Source: Mesorhizobium metallidurans STM 2683 (GTDB taxonomy: Bacteria; Pseudomonadota; Alphaproteobacteria; Rhizobiales; Rhizobiaceae). From it: a DNA stretch of 64,000 bases. The translations under genes were made by a program, and so were the position numbers. Of this stretch, positions 36,924 to 46,203 are shown piece by piece. The stretch spans positions 33,886 to 97,885 of the forward strand of contig NZ_CAUM01000095.1 in the NCBI RefSeq assembly GCF_000350085.1, written 5' to 3'. Positions within the stretch are counted from its first letter, which is position 1; every line of letters starts with the position of its first letter. A model generated the notes under the pieces. That model did not search any database. It had not been told where the DNA came from and was given only the letters and a program-made list of their open reading frames with translations.

Positions 36924-38309
36924 TCAGCTCGCCTTGATCCCTGCCTGGCCGATCTTGCGCCATCGGGCGTTTTCGCGAACCAGTTTCAGGTCGTCGGTCG
37001 TCTCGGCAAATGTCCGCAAACGGTATTGCCGGAGCAGGTCCGGGAAGAGCGCCCCTTCCGGCAGGCCGGCAAGCTGCTCGCGGACCGAGATCTTTTCATC
37101 GATGACCCGCATGCCCCAGGCATTTTCCCGAACCTGCAGCTCCGCAGCCAGATCGCGCTCTTCCGGCGCGTTTTCATCTAGCACAGCCAGCAGGATCGCG
37201 TGGAAGAGCGCTACATAACCAATCTGCCTCAGGCCGCCCACAACCCGCACGCGCGGCAATATGGCAAGGACGAGGAACATCAGGAACAAGTTCGGCAGCA
37301 GCACGCCGTCCAGCAGCGCCTGCCTGAGATGCGGCCGCTCGAACGGGATGGAAAGACCATGCGGCCTGTCAGGCTCGATCAGGTGCCCGTTATCGAGGAC
37401 GAGCTTGCGCACTCGCTCCTCGCGGATGCCCCAGAAATAGGCCGTGGCATTGGGCAGGAATCCGCCAAATGGGCTCGATTCGGCCTCTTGCAAGGCACGT
37501 TCGAGACGCTGGCGCCTTGCGGGCTCAATGAGCAGCCTGGAAAGAAAGCTGCCGTCATGTTCCAGATGCCGCGCCACGGCAGAAGCGGCGAGCCGATCAT
37601 CGATGAAAACCGGCAGGGCCATGCCGGAACGATCCCAATCGGCGACCAGATCCTCGTTGAGGGCTGTCAGCGCGTCGGCGGCGGTTCCAAACACCTTGTC
37701 CCGGCTGGCAAGCAGTGTGCCCAGCCAGCGGCTGGTATCCGTTTCGTCGCCCGCCGCTTCGAGCGCGCGCTTGTTGAGGGTGACGGGGCCGGCCACGCAG
37801 GCGCTTTTGCGGCACAGTTTGTGGCGCCCCATGCCAAACAGGTTGACCTTGCCGTCGCCGACATCGAGCCATCCCGGCCCCTCCCGGCCAATTGTCTCCA
37901 TGGTCATCGTCGCTCCCATGAAGCCGAAGAAGGCCGACAGCCCGTTTTCGACCGCGCCGAGCCAGGCAAGCAGGAGGGCATCGAAGGTGATCCGGTCCAT
38001 CAGAAGCAGGCAGTGCAGGCCGGACTGGATCACCGGTCTGTGCTCGAACTCTTCGAGGGCCTTGCCGATCTCTTCAGGCTGCATGATCACACCAAGGCGC
38101 TGATGCAGGACTTCGCGCAGGATCGAGCGGGCAGCGATCGCCGGGCCCGATGCAGGCCTTGCCACCGGCCGCCACAGATGGCGGGCGTAATCGGAAACCG
38201 GTGCATTCCAGTTCTGCTCGATGTCACGCACGACTTCCGGGCAGAGCAGCGACAGCACGGCCAGAATTTCCGCCGGAGGCGCAGGGGTCGGGTCAAACAC
38301 GGCGGTCAT
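36924..38309 (-). CDS. Unrecognised 461-residue protein
   Basis: No family recognised. The coding sequence is well supported: long frame, ATG start, typical codon use and flanking gaps. The N-terminal half is rich in helices, with the string GVIMQPEEIGKALEEFEHRP. Residues about 175-200 carry two cysteines (KLCRKSACVAG). A strongly hydrophobic stretch at about 350-400 (LLPNLFLMFLVLAILP and VGYVALFHAILLAV-like sequence) may be one or two membrane helices. The charged C-terminus ends RWRKIGQAG. It lies between the cyclase-TPR gene and an acetyltransferase on the same strand, with no overlap to either. Confidence 0.7.
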   Translation of the reverse strand: MTAVFDPTPAPPAEILAVLSLLCPEVVRDIEQNWNAPVSDYARHLWRPVARPASGPAIAARSILREVLHQRLGVIMQPEEIGKALEEFEHRPVIQSGLHCLLLMDRITFDALLLAWLGAVENGLSAFFGFMGATMTMETIGREGPGWLDVGDGKVNLFGMGRHKLCRKSACVAGPVTLNKRALEAAGDETDTSRWLGTLLASRDKVFGTAADALTALNEDLVADWDRSGMALPVFIDDRLAASAVARHLEHDGSFLSRLLIEPARRQRLERALQEAESSPFGGFLPNATAYFWGIREERVRKLVLDNGHLIEPDRPHGLSIPFERPHLRQALLDGVLLPNLFLMFLVLAILPRVRVVGGLRQIGYVALFHAILLAVLDENAPEERDLAAELQVRENAWGMRVIDEKISVREQLAGLPEGALFPDLLRQYRLRTFAETTDDLKLVRENARWRKIGQAGIKAS

Positions 38310-38406
38310 TGGTCTCGTCTAGCCGCTTGCGGTGCAAACGCCAAGGGAGACCAGACCCGGCACGAATTGGCAGATTCGCTAACCAGTCAAGGCCAAACAG
38401 CGGATC

Positions 38407-38931
38407 TCAGAACCGCAACCGCGCCATGCTCAGGAGGTCGTGATACTGCCCGTCGGTAAAACCGGCCTTCACATGCCGACCTTCGACCTCGAAGCCGTGG
38501 CTTGTGTAGAGACGGACGGCCGGTTCGTTGTCGGCATAGACGGTCAATTCGACCCGCTTCAGGGCGCGCCAGTTGTCGGCCACGTCAAGCAGCGCGCCAA
38601 GTATGGCAGAGCCGATGCCCTTGCCGACAAAGCCATCGTCAAGGCCGATATTGATCTCGCCGATATGCGAACGGCGCGGCGAACCCTGCACGACCAGGTT
38701 GCCATGGCCGACGACCTTGCCGTCCAACTCGGCAACGATCCAGGTGGTCTCCTGGCCGGACTTGGCGATGCGCCGCTCCACCTGCTCCACCATCTCGAAG
38801 GGCATTCTGAGCGTGCCCCAACGGAAGCCCGGCATGTTGAAGATAGCGCAAAGCGCCTCCGCATCGCTTGGCCGGACGGACCGGAGCTGCGGCTGGATTT
38901 TCTCTTGGGATGGCGAGGTCGTGCTGGTCAT
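38407..38931 (-). CDS. GNAT-family N-acetyltransferase
   Basis: A 174-residue acetyltransferase. Motif A is clear: INIGLDDGFVGKGIGSAILG has the Q/R-x-x-G-x-G/A-like acetyl-CoA loop (VGKGIGSA), followed by VELTVYADNEPAVRLYTSHG, which is motif B. Strand TWIVAELDGKVVGHGNL precedes it. This arrangement is shared by RimJ/phosphinothricin-type enzymes; the substrate cannot be inferred. I chose the ATG at 38931, where the family homology starts; upstream codons to 39297 run into the next gene. Confidence 0.85.
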   Translation of the reverse strand: MTSTTSPSQEKIQPQLRSVRPSDAEALCAIFNMPGFRWGTLRMPFEMVEQVERRIAKSGQETTWIVAELDGKVVGHGNLVVQGSPRRSHIGEINIGLDDGFVGKGIGSAILGALLDVADNWRALKRVELTVYADNEPAVRLYTSHGFEVEGRHVKAGFTDGQYHDLLSMARLRF

Positions 38932-39004
38932 GGCGTTCCGGCGAAGGCAATCGATCCGGCACGATGCACCGGACGTCACCTGAAAATCCAGCCGTCTCTG
39001 CAAC

Positions 39005-39871
39005 CTATGATGCCGATTGCGGGCTAAAATACCGGGAGGCGGCGTAGAGTTTGAAGACTCCGCTGATGCCGATCCAGCTGAAAAGGGCGAGCCAGCACAA
39101 TGTCCCGGTCGCAGTCCAGCCGATCCGGTGCACCGCGGCGTCGGTGATGACGATGCCAAGGATGGCAAGCAGGCCAACCAGAAACTGCGCCAGGCCAAGC
39201 ACCAGCAGTTCCTCGCGCGGCGTGCTTCTCCAGACGAGATATACACCGCCCGCACCGGCGAGGAAAATGGCGCTGTAAACCTGGGCGTGAAAGGCATCGA
39301 CCGGCCATGGCCAGAAGCCGCCGAATGTCAGGGGAAATAGCAACAGGCCGACGCCATAGAGCCCAAGGAGAGCCGATTCCACCGGCATGTAGCCGCGCCA
39401 TGCGGGGTTTAAGGTCACGCCTTTTGCAGAAGGAAGGGCCCTGGTCCGCCACAGGAACAGCCCGGATACCGCGACCGAAGCAAGATAGACCAAAAACCAG
39501 AGCCAGGGCGCTTTGCGCTCGAAGTTGAAATAGCCGAGATTGATGAACGAAGCCACCGAGACGATGAACGTGAAGATGAAGGCCATGACGAGCACAAGCC
39601 TGCCGGGCGACCAGCGATTCCAGACCAGCAGCGCCGCCATCACCACCATTTCGGCGGTGTAGAAGCCGCCGAGGAAGCGGGCATTGAACGGCGTGACGGC
39701 CCAAGGCCAGCGCGGCTTGACCAGCACCGGCGCGAAAAACAGGCCGGCGCCTACAATCAGGACGATGATGACCCCCACGGAGAAAAGGCGCAGGGCCGCG
39801 GGAAATGGCGGGTTGTTGGGTGTCGGCATGGGAGAAGGTCCCAAAGATGAATGCCCCATGGATCCCATCAT
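39005..39871 (-). CDS. Polytopic integral membrane protein, function unknown
   Basis: A protein of about 288 residues with seven or eight predicted membrane helices, among them VGVIIVLIVGAGLFFAPVLV, AEMVVMAALLVW, LVMAFIFTFIVSVASFI and FLVGLLAILGIVITDAAV. No catalytic or transport motif was recognised. The start is uncertain: the frame is open to a GTG at 39922 and another ATG lies at 39829. It is divergent from the DUF5939-type cyclase gene. Confidence 0.7.
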   Translation of the reverse strand: MMGSMGHSSLGPSPMPTPNNPPFPAALRLFSVGVIIVLIVGAGLFFAPVLVKPRWPWAVTPFNARFLGGFYTAEMVVMAALLVWNRWSPGRLVLVMAFIFTFIVSVASFINLGYFNFERKAPWLWFLVYLASVAVSGLFLWRTRALPSAKGVTLNPAWRGYMPVESALLGLYGVGLLLFPLTFGGFWPWPVDAFHAQVYSAIFLAGAGGVYLVWRSTPREELLVLGLAQFLVGLLAILGIVITDAAVHRIGWTATGTLCWLALFSWIGISGVFKLYAASRYFSPQSAS

Positions 39872-40036
39872 AGTGCCGCTTGCGGCCGGTGAAAATCCGC
39901 AGAATGGAAGTTGAACTGTCACCAGGCTTATCTATTCGAATGGCCGTACGGTCCGTTTCGGAGTAAGATGGAGCGCTCGGACCGAAGACCGGTTCCGGTC
40001 AACACGCCCGGGGACGCATTTTCCGGAGCCTCCACG

Positions 40037-41452
40037 ATGAACGAAGCTCAGGATCTGTTCTCGCTTCTGCGGCAATCGACCGATGTCGATCCGCGGGCAA
40101 TCGACGCGATCAAGCGAACCATCGCGGAGGGCAAGGACCGCGAACTTTGCCGCATCAATGTGCCAGCCTTCGCCAGCAAGCATGGCCTCGACGAGGAACG
40201 CGCCATAAGCGCCTTTCTCCATGCGGCACGGGTGGGCATCTTCGACATTTCCTGGAATGTTCTGTGCCCCGGCTGTGGCGGCGTGCTCGACACCAACGCC
40301 ACGCTGAAAACCCTGCAGAAGGACGAATACACCTGCACGCTATGCTGCGAGGGCTATTCGCCGACCCTCGACGAGATGGTCGAGGTGACATTCACGGTCA
40401 GTCCCCGCGTGCGCAGGATTGCCGCCCACAATCCACACGAACTGCCGTTGATGGAATATTTCCGCCAGATCTACTGGGCGTCCGGCGTCGATCTGCCGGA
40501 AGAGGATTTCGCGAAAAAGATAGAAGCGTTCTCGCTGGAGGATATCGAGCTTGCCCCCGGTGAAAAGGCGGTTCTGCCCATACAGCTTCCGTCTGAATTC
40601 ATCATCGTCTTCGAGCCGGTCACCCATTCAGTGCAGTTCATCGACGGGAAGGGCGAACCAACAAAAGAGCGCCGAAGCCTCTCTTTGGTCTTCGACCGCG
40701 ACCATGTCCAGAACCAGACGCTGGAGATGCAGCCCGGCCCGTTGCGCATTTCGCTGGAGAACAGGACCGACGCCCGCGTGCTGCCGACGGTCTTCATCGC
40801 CGGCCAGGAATTGCATGATTTCCTGAGCAAACGCCGGCCCTTCCTGACCGCCAAGCGCCTGCTCACCAACCAGACGTTCCGCGATCTCTATCGCACGGAT
40901 ACGCTCGACATCGACCAGCGCCTGAAAATCACCAGCCTGACCTTCCTGTTCACCGACCTGCGCGGATCGACCGAGCTTTACGAGCGGGTGGGCGATCTTT
41001 CAGCCTTCGATCTCGTGCGCGAGCATTTCCAGGTTCTGCACGAGATCGTCGCGGCGGAGGCAGGCGCGGTGGTGAAGACGATCGGTGATGCGGTGATGGC
41101 GACCTTCGCGACGCCTGATCGTGCGATTGCCGCGGCCCTCAGGATGCGCGATGCCATGCGTGCGCTCAACGACAAGAGCGGGCGCGAGGATCTGCTGCTC
41201 AAGATCGGAGTCCATGCCGGCCCCTGCATCGCCGTGTCCATGAACGAGCGACAGGATTATTTCGGCCAGACGGTCAACATTGCTTCGCGGGTCCAGAACC
41301 TTGCCAACGCACAGGCGATCTTCGCCACTCGTGCGGTGGTCGACGACAATCTCACCGCCGATCTGTTGCACAGGAACGCGCTGACGCCCGTGCCCCACGA
41401 GGTCTCGCTGCGCGGCATCGAGCGGGAGATAGCAGTCTATACGATCCCCTGA
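40037..41452 (+). CDS. Adenylate cyclase with N-terminal DUF5939-type region
   Basis: A 471-residue cyclase. The N-terminal region (about 1-300) has a zinc-ribbon-like CPGC...CTLC pair and a beta-rich section, as in DUF5939-type cyclases. The C-terminal class III domain (about 310-470) has metal Asp in FLFTDLRGST, Lys and Asp in VVKTIGD, an Asp at the adenine-selecting position (QDYFG) and the N/R pair in VNIASRV. It should make cAMP. The ATG at 40037 has GGAG 8 bases upstream; an ATG at 39968, also with GGAG, is possible. It is a stand-alone gene with no membrane helix. Confidence 0.87.
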   Translation: MNEAQDLFSLLRQSTDVDPRAIDAIKRTIAEGKDRELCRINVPAFASKHGLDEERAISAFLHAARVGIFDISWNVLCPGCGGVLDTNATLKTLQKDEYTCTLCCEGYSPTLDEMVEVTFTVSPRVRRIAAHNPHELPLMEYFRQIYWASGVDLPEEDFAKKIEAFSLEDIELAPGEKAVLPIQLPSEFIIVFEPVTHSVQFIDGKGEPTKERRSLSLVFDRDHVQNQTLEMQPGPLRISLENRTDARVLPTVFIAGQELHDFLSKRRPFLTAKRLLTNQTFRDLYRTDTLDIDQRLKITSLTFLFTDLRGSTELYERVGDLSAFDLVREHFQVLHEIVAAEAGAVVKTIGDAVMATFATPDRAIAAALRMRDAMRALNDKSGREDLLLKIGVHAGPCIAVSMNERQDYFGQTVNIASRVQNLANAQAIFATRAVVDDNLTADLLHRNALTPVPHEVSLRGIEREIAVYTIP

Positions 41453-41488
41453 AGACTTGGCCCCTGAAGATTTGGCCCCTGAAGATTT
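41444..41488 (+). repeat. Three tandem 15-bp repeats over a stop codon
   Basis: The unit cccctgaagatttgg occurs three times head to tail, the first copy with one change. The first copy contains the TGA that ends the cyclase gene. It is too short and regular for CRISPR; replication slippage is the likely origin. Confidence 0.75.
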
Positions 41489-41504
41489 GGATCGTCTCGG
41501 CCCC

Positions 41505-41984
41505 TCAGACGCGCCTGGAGACAAAATACCGACCGGGGGGCACCGAAGGCGGCGGCGGGAGGGGTTGCAACAGCGGGTGATCGATCGGCGTGCCGCTGAC
41601 CGCGAAGCCACCGACGCGAAGCAGGCGTGCGATCAGATCGGGAAGCCATGTAGAGGTCACTGCATCGCGATCGTCATAGCCGGTGCCGATGTCGGCATGA
41701 ACAAGAGCCGCGTCGATGCCAATGAAGCTCCTCGCCGTCTCGCGTATTTCGCCGAGCACGAGGTTTTCATCTTCGGGAATTGAGCTGGCGTGTGCGCCAA
41801 CTTCGCGGTCGAACACCACGATCCGGCGCCCGGGCAGGCGCTCGCGCAGATGGTGGAACGTCCTGCCATTGCCGAGGCCGAGCTCGAGCACAAGCCCCTC
41901 CATCTTCGCCACCTCGGGGCAGATTTGATTGAGAATGTCGCGCTGTGCGGTCATCCTGCTGATGAAATTATCGAGGCGACTCAT
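41505..41984 (-). CDS. Small class I SAM-dependent methyltransferase-like protein
   Basis: A 159-residue Rossmann-fold protein. Motif I is LVLELGLGNGRTFHHLRERL, with an acidic residue after the second strand (VVFDREV). A DAALVHADIGTGYDD segment follows at motif II/III. It fits a short family annotated as SAM methyltransferases (Methyltransf_17-like, from memory). The ATG at 41984 begins the conserved part (MSRLDNFISRM); the frame is open to 42059. Substrate unknown. Confidence 0.75.
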   Translation of the reverse strand: MSRLDNFISRMTAQRDILNQICPEVAKMEGLVLELGLGNGRTFHHLRERLPGRRIVVFDREVGAHASSIPEDENLVLGEIRETARSFIGIDAALVHADIGTGYDDRDAVTSTWLPDLIARLLRVGGFAVSGTPIDHPLLQPLPPPPSVPPGRYFVSRRV

Positions 41985-42125
41985 ATGCGATTGTATGTCC
42001 TGAACCAGCAGCCCCGATCGAGGCTTGCCGCATATAGAGGCGAACGACGAACCTTGCAATAACGCAACCGGCCGCCGACAAGCATCATACGAGTCGTCGG
42101 CAGGCCGCGCGGCGGAATAGCGATC

Positions 42126-43307
42126 TCACTTGTAGGGGTCCGCGGCGTCCCGCAAGCCGTCGCCGAGGAAGTTGAACGCCATGATGACGAGAATGACGGG
42201 GAGCATCGGTAAAAGCAGCCATGGATAGAACGCGATGACGCTGACGCTGCGCGCCTCGGTGAGCAGGATGCCCCAGCTGGTTATCGGCGCCCTCAGGCCG
42301 AGCCCGAGGAAGCTCAGAGCCGTCTCGCCCAGGATCATGCCGGGTATGGAGATCGTCGCCGTCGCGATCAGATGCGACATGAAGCCGGGAATGAGATGCC
42401 GCCCGATGATGCGGCTGCTCCTGGCGCCCATCAATTGCGCGGCCAGAACGTAATCCTCCTCGCGCAAGGCCAGAAGCTTTGAACGCACGGCCCGCGCCAG
42501 TCCGGTCCAGTCGAGCAGCCCGAGGATGACGGTGATGCCGAAATAGATCAGGATCGGACTCCAGGTTATCGGCATGATCGCCGCCAGAGCCAGCCATAGC
42601 GGAATGCTGGGGATCGATTGCAGAACTTCGATTATCCGTTGAACGATCAGGTCGAAGATACCGCCGTGATAGCCGGCCAGTCCGCCGATGACAATGCCGA
42701 GCAGGAAGCTGAAACTGATGCCGACGAGGCCTATTGTCAGTGAAATGCGTGCGCCATAGATGATGCGCGAAAGCACATCGCGCCCCAGCCTGTCAGTGCC
42801 GGCTAGAAAGAGCTGTCCGTTTTCGGCAGGGCAGACAAAATGCCTGTTACCTTCGATCAGGCCCCAGAACCGGTAACTGTCGCCCTTGCAGAAGAAACGG
42901 ATCCGCTGAATATCATCCTTTTTCTCGATGTAGTTCCGCTTGAGCGTGTCCATATCCAGAGTCATCTGGCGGCCATAGACGAATGGCCCTACGAACTGGC
43001 CGTTGTGGAACAGGCGCACCCGCTGCGGCGGCGAATAGATGTAGTCCATGTTGCGGGTGTGCAGACTGTAGGGCGCCAGGAACTCGCAGATCAGTATTCC
43101 GAAATAAAGCGCTGCCAGGAATATGCCGGACATAACGGCAAGCCGGTGCTTCCGGAATTTCCACCACATCAGCCGCAACTGCGACGCCTGAAAGACCTTC
43201 GACTGCTCCGGCGTCATCGCCTCGACCGACTGCAGGTCAAAGGGCGCGGTGGAAACGTAGTGCTGCAGCGGAGCACCCGGAGCGGGCAGGGGCGAATGCG
43301 TGTTCAT
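42126..43307 (-). CDS. Peptide/nickel-type ABC permease, YejE/DppC-like
   Basis: A 393-residue inner-membrane permease. After the first helix (about 60-80) there is a periplasmic insert of about 90 residues containing FCKGDSYRFWGLIEGNRHFV, a feature of YejE-type permeases. GTDRLGRDVLSRIIYGARIS starts the core, and the EAA loop is AAQLMGARSSRIIGRHLIPG. Its start overlaps the stop of the upstream permease gene. With the neighbouring three genes it forms an importer for oligopeptide-like substrates. Confidence 0.93.
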   Translation of the reverse strand: MNTHSPLPAPGAPLQHYVSTAPFDLQSVEAMTPEQSKVFQASQLRLMWWKFRKHRLAVMSGIFLAALYFGILICEFLAPYSLHTRNMDYIYSPPQRVRLFHNGQFVGPFVYGRQMTLDMDTLKRNYIEKKDDIQRIRFFCKGDSYRFWGLIEGNRHFVCPAENGQLFLAGTDRLGRDVLSRIIYGARISLTIGLVGISFSFLLGIVIGGLAGYHGGIFDLIVQRIIEVLQSIPSIPLWLALAAIMPITWSPILIYFGITVILGLLDWTGLARAVRSKLLALREEDYVLAAQLMGARSSRIIGRHLIPGFMSHLIATATISIPGMILGETALSFLGLGLRAPITSWGILLTEARSVSVIAFYPWLLLPMLPVILVIMAFNFLGDGLRDAADPYK

Positions 43308-44302
43308 TTGGTGCTGCCGCCCTGCAAGCGAATTCGTGGATCAAGCAGCGCCAGCGCCAGGTCGGAAATCAGGACACCGATGACCGTCAGGAAGGCGAGG
43401 AACATGAGGAACGTCCCTGCCAGATACATGTCCTGGCTTTGCAGCGCCTTGATCAGCATCGGCCCGGTCGTTTCCAAAGACAGCACGATCGCCGTAATTT
43501 CGGCGCCGGAGATGATGGCCGGCAGGATAGAGCCGATGTCGGAAATGAAGAAATTGAGCGCCATGCGCAGCGGATATTTGACCAGCGTCTTGAACGGATG
43601 AAGTCCTTTGGCGCGCGCGGTCACGACATATTGCTTGTGTAGCTCGTCGAGAAGATTGGCGCGCAGCCGCCGGATCATGCTTGCCGTGCCCCCGGTGCCG
43701 ATGATCAAGACCGGAATCCAGAGATGGGCGAGGATCGACTTGGCCTTGGCCCAGCTCATCGGCTCGCCGAGATATTGCTGGTCCATGAGATTGCCGATGG
43801 ATGTGCCGAACCAGATGTTGGCGAAATACATCAGGATCAGCGCCAGCATGAAGTTCGGAATGGCTAGGCCGAGAAGGCCGAAGAAAGTCAGGCCGTAGTC
43901 GCCCCAGCTGTATTGATGCGTGGCGGAGTACATGCCGATCGGAAAGGCGATGAGCCAGGTGAAGATGATCGTGACGAAGGAAACCAGCACCGTCAGCCAC
44001 ATTCGGTCCCCGACGACGTCGCGAACCGGCAGCTCATATTCGAAGGAATAGCCGAAATCGCCGCGCAGCATCCCGCCGACCCAGTAGAAGTAACGAAGGA
44101 CCGGTGGCTGGTCGAAACCATATTCCTTGCGCATCATCACGATGCGATCGGAATCCACAGCTTCGCCCTGAGCCCGAAGCTCGGCAACATAGCTGTCGAA
44201 ATAGTCGCCTGGTGGAAGTTCGATGATCGTGAACACCAGTGCCGATATGACCAGCAGCGTTGGAACCATCACGGCGATGCGCCAGACAAAATATCGAAGC
44301 AC
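43304..44302 (-). CDS. Peptide/nickel-type ABC permease, YejB/DppB-like
   Basis: A 332-residue permease. The start MLRYFVWRIAVMVPTLLVIS is characteristic of DppB/YejB proteins. Six helices are visible, and the EAA loop is RAKGLHPFKTLVKYPLRMAL. A hydrophilic section at about 40-75 includes MRKEYGFDQPPVLRYFYWV. It begins 2 bases after the binding-protein stop and overlaps the second permease gene by 4 bases. Confidence 0.94.
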   Translation of the reverse strand: MLRYFVWRIAVMVPTLLVISALVFTIIELPPGDYFDSYVAELRAQGEAVDSDRIVMMRKEYGFDQPPVLRYFYWVGGMLRGDFGYSFEYELPVRDVVGDRMWLTVLVSFVTIIFTWLIAFPIGMYSATHQYSWGDYGLTFFGLLGLAIPNFMLALILMYFANIWFGTSIGNLMDQQYLGEPMSWAKAKSILAHLWIPVLIIGTGGTASMIRRLRANLLDELHKQYVVTARAKGLHPFKTLVKYPLRMALNFFISDIGSILPAIISGAEITAIVLSLETTGPMLIKALQSQDMYLAGTFLMFLAFLTVIGVLISDLALALLDPRIRLQGGSTK

Positions 44303-44304
44303 GC

Positions 44305-46203
44305 TCAGGACTCTCCAAGCCAGAATGTATCCGGCATGTAGACACCGAAATAGGCGGTCGGGTCGTAGCCGTAGAGCGCCTTGTCAGGCACATTGCGCAG
44401 CCGCGAGGACGCCAGAACCGGCTGATGCGTCCCGTTCACGGTGCCGATCGAAAACACCTGATCGGTGTAGATCGACAGCATCGAATTCCAGATTTCGGCG
44501 CGCTCCGTGGCTTCGGTCGATGCGTTCCAGCGCTTGAGTAAAGCCATCAGTTCGATCACAGGCGGAAGGTCGGGCGCCTCGCCGACCTTGCCATGAGACA
44601 AATAATGAGCTCCCCAGAGCGGCCATTGCAGCTGGTCGTCGATGGTGGGGGCCAGCTGGTACGGGTTCATGTCGGCGGTCGGCACGCCATTGTCGATGCC
44701 CGACCACATCGACATCATGATCTGGCCGCCAAGCGCGCGGCTGCGGAAGATATCGCGCTGCGAAGTCCGGATGAACAGGGCGATCCCGATCTTGCGCCAG
44801 TGATCGGTGATGAGTTCGAGCGCGTCGGTTTCCAGCGTGCTTTCGCCGGCCGTTTCCACTATGACCTGCGCAGGGCGTCCATCGGGAAGTATCCGCAGGC
44901 CGTCATCGTCACGCGTCTGAAGCCCGGCCTCGTCGAGCAGGGCATTGGCCTGGTCGGGATCATGGGCGACCCAGGCTTTCGCGAATTCCGGCCGGTAGAG
45001 CGGGCTCTCCGGCAGGACCGTATCGGCACTTTCCTGCGCCAATCCGTAGAACACGGCCAAATTGATCTCGCGCCTGTCCACAGCGAGCGAAAGGGCGCGG
45101 CGCACGCGCACGTCACGAAGAAGGCCACGCCACACCTGGTCGGCACAATTCAGATTGGGCAGCAGCGCCAGCCGCGAACCCTGTATGCGTTTCCACAGAT
45201 GCAGCTTCACCGGATAGCGCTTCTCCGCGTCCTTCAGGAAGGAGTAGTCGCTGAAGTCAATTCCCATGCCTTGCAGGTCGCTCTCGCCCGCACCGGTCTT
45301 GGCGGAAATGATCGCCGACGAGCTGACATTCATGACGATCCGGTCGATATAGGGCAGTTGACGGCCATTCTCGTCCATTCGATGAAAGAACGGGTTGCGC
45401 TCGAAGACGAACTGCTCGGCCGGCGGCTTGGTCCGGTTCCGCCAGGGATCGAGCGTCGGCAGCTCCGGATTCTCCGGGCGATACTGCCGCGACATGCGGA
45501 TATGCAGGAGCGTCCATTTCTTGGCCCGGTTCTCCTTCATCAGGCCGGCGAGCCGGAATGGATCCTGGTATTTCTTGTGGAACTGTTTGAGATAGGTGGC
45601 CGGCAGAACAAGCGAGAGCGGCGAAGCAGCAGCGAGCTTGGGCAGGAAGTCGGGATTGGGCGCATCCCAACTATAGCGGACCGTCAACGGGTCGACGATC
45701 TCGAAACGTGGCGGCTTGCCGTCCGCCAAAAGGGCCGGGGCGAGCCCGCCTTGCGAAAGCTCATCGTTCAGCCAGACATCTTCCCAGCAATAGCGGAAAT
45801 CCTCCGGCGTCAGCAGGCTACCGTCAGACCATTTATGCCCTTCCCGTATCTTGAACGTGAAGACGCGGTCATCCGCCACGTCATAACTTTCGAGAATGTC
45901 GGGTTGCAAGTTGAGCTTTTCGTCATAGCCGACCAGGCGGGCATACCCGTAGATCGTCATCATCCGGATATCTTTCTGGCTGCCGATGATCGTGCGCAGC
46001 GTGCCGCCATACTGGCCGGGCTGCCGGCCCATCGCGGCGAGGTTCAACGCGCGCGGGCTCTTGGGCAAGCGTTCGGCGAGTGCCGGCAGCGCCCTGGCCT
46101 TCAGCTGCGGCTGAAGAAATTCCGGCTCCAGATCGCCGGCACGCACCGTGCCAGGCAGAAATGCCGAAGCCATGAGTCCAAGGACGGTGCGCCGGCTGAT
46201 CAA
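44305..46203 (-). CDS. ABC substrate-binding protein, family 5 (YejA-like), Tat-exported
   Basis: A 632-residue periplasmic solute-binding protein. The best start is a TTG at 46203 overlapping the ATPase stop (TTGA), giving an N-terminus with the twin-arginine motif SRRTVLGL and a hydrophobic stretch ending TVRAG. The mature part has family 5 hallmarks: EGHKWSDGSLLTPEDFRYCW, RVRRALSLAVDRREIN and an aromatic-rich C-terminus. There is no lipobox cysteine. It should deliver a peptide or similar ligand to the two permeases encoded next. The frame is open to 46317. Confidence 0.9.
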   Translation of the reverse strand: MISRRTVLGLMASAFLPGTVRAGDLEPEFLQPQLKARALPALAERLPKSPRALNLAAMGRQPGQYGGTLRTIIGSQKDIRMMTIYGYARLVGYDEKLNLQPDILESYDVADDRVFTFKIREGHKWSDGSLLTPEDFRYCWEDVWLNDELSQGGLAPALLADGKPPRFEIVDPLTVRYSWDAPNPDFLPKLAAASPLSLVLPATYLKQFHKKYQDPFRLAGLMKENRAKKWTLLHIRMSRQYRPENPELPTLDPWRNRTKPPAEQFVFERNPFFHRMDENGRQLPYIDRIVMNVSSSAIISAKTGAGESDLQGMGIDFSDYSFLKDAEKRYPVKLHLWKRIQGSRLALLPNLNCADQVWRGLLRDVRVRRALSLAVDRREINLAVFYGLAQESADTVLPESPLYRPEFAKAWVAHDPDQANALLDEAGLQTRDDDGLRILPDGRPAQVIVETAGESTLETDALELITDHWRKIGIALFIRTSQRDIFRSRALGGQIMMSMWSGIDNGVPTADMNPYQLAPTIDDQLQWPLWGAHYLSHGKVGEAPDLPPVIELMALLKRWNASTEATERAEIWNSMLSIYTDQVFSIGTVNGTHQPVLASSRLRNVPDKALYGYDPTAYFGVYMPDTFWLGES

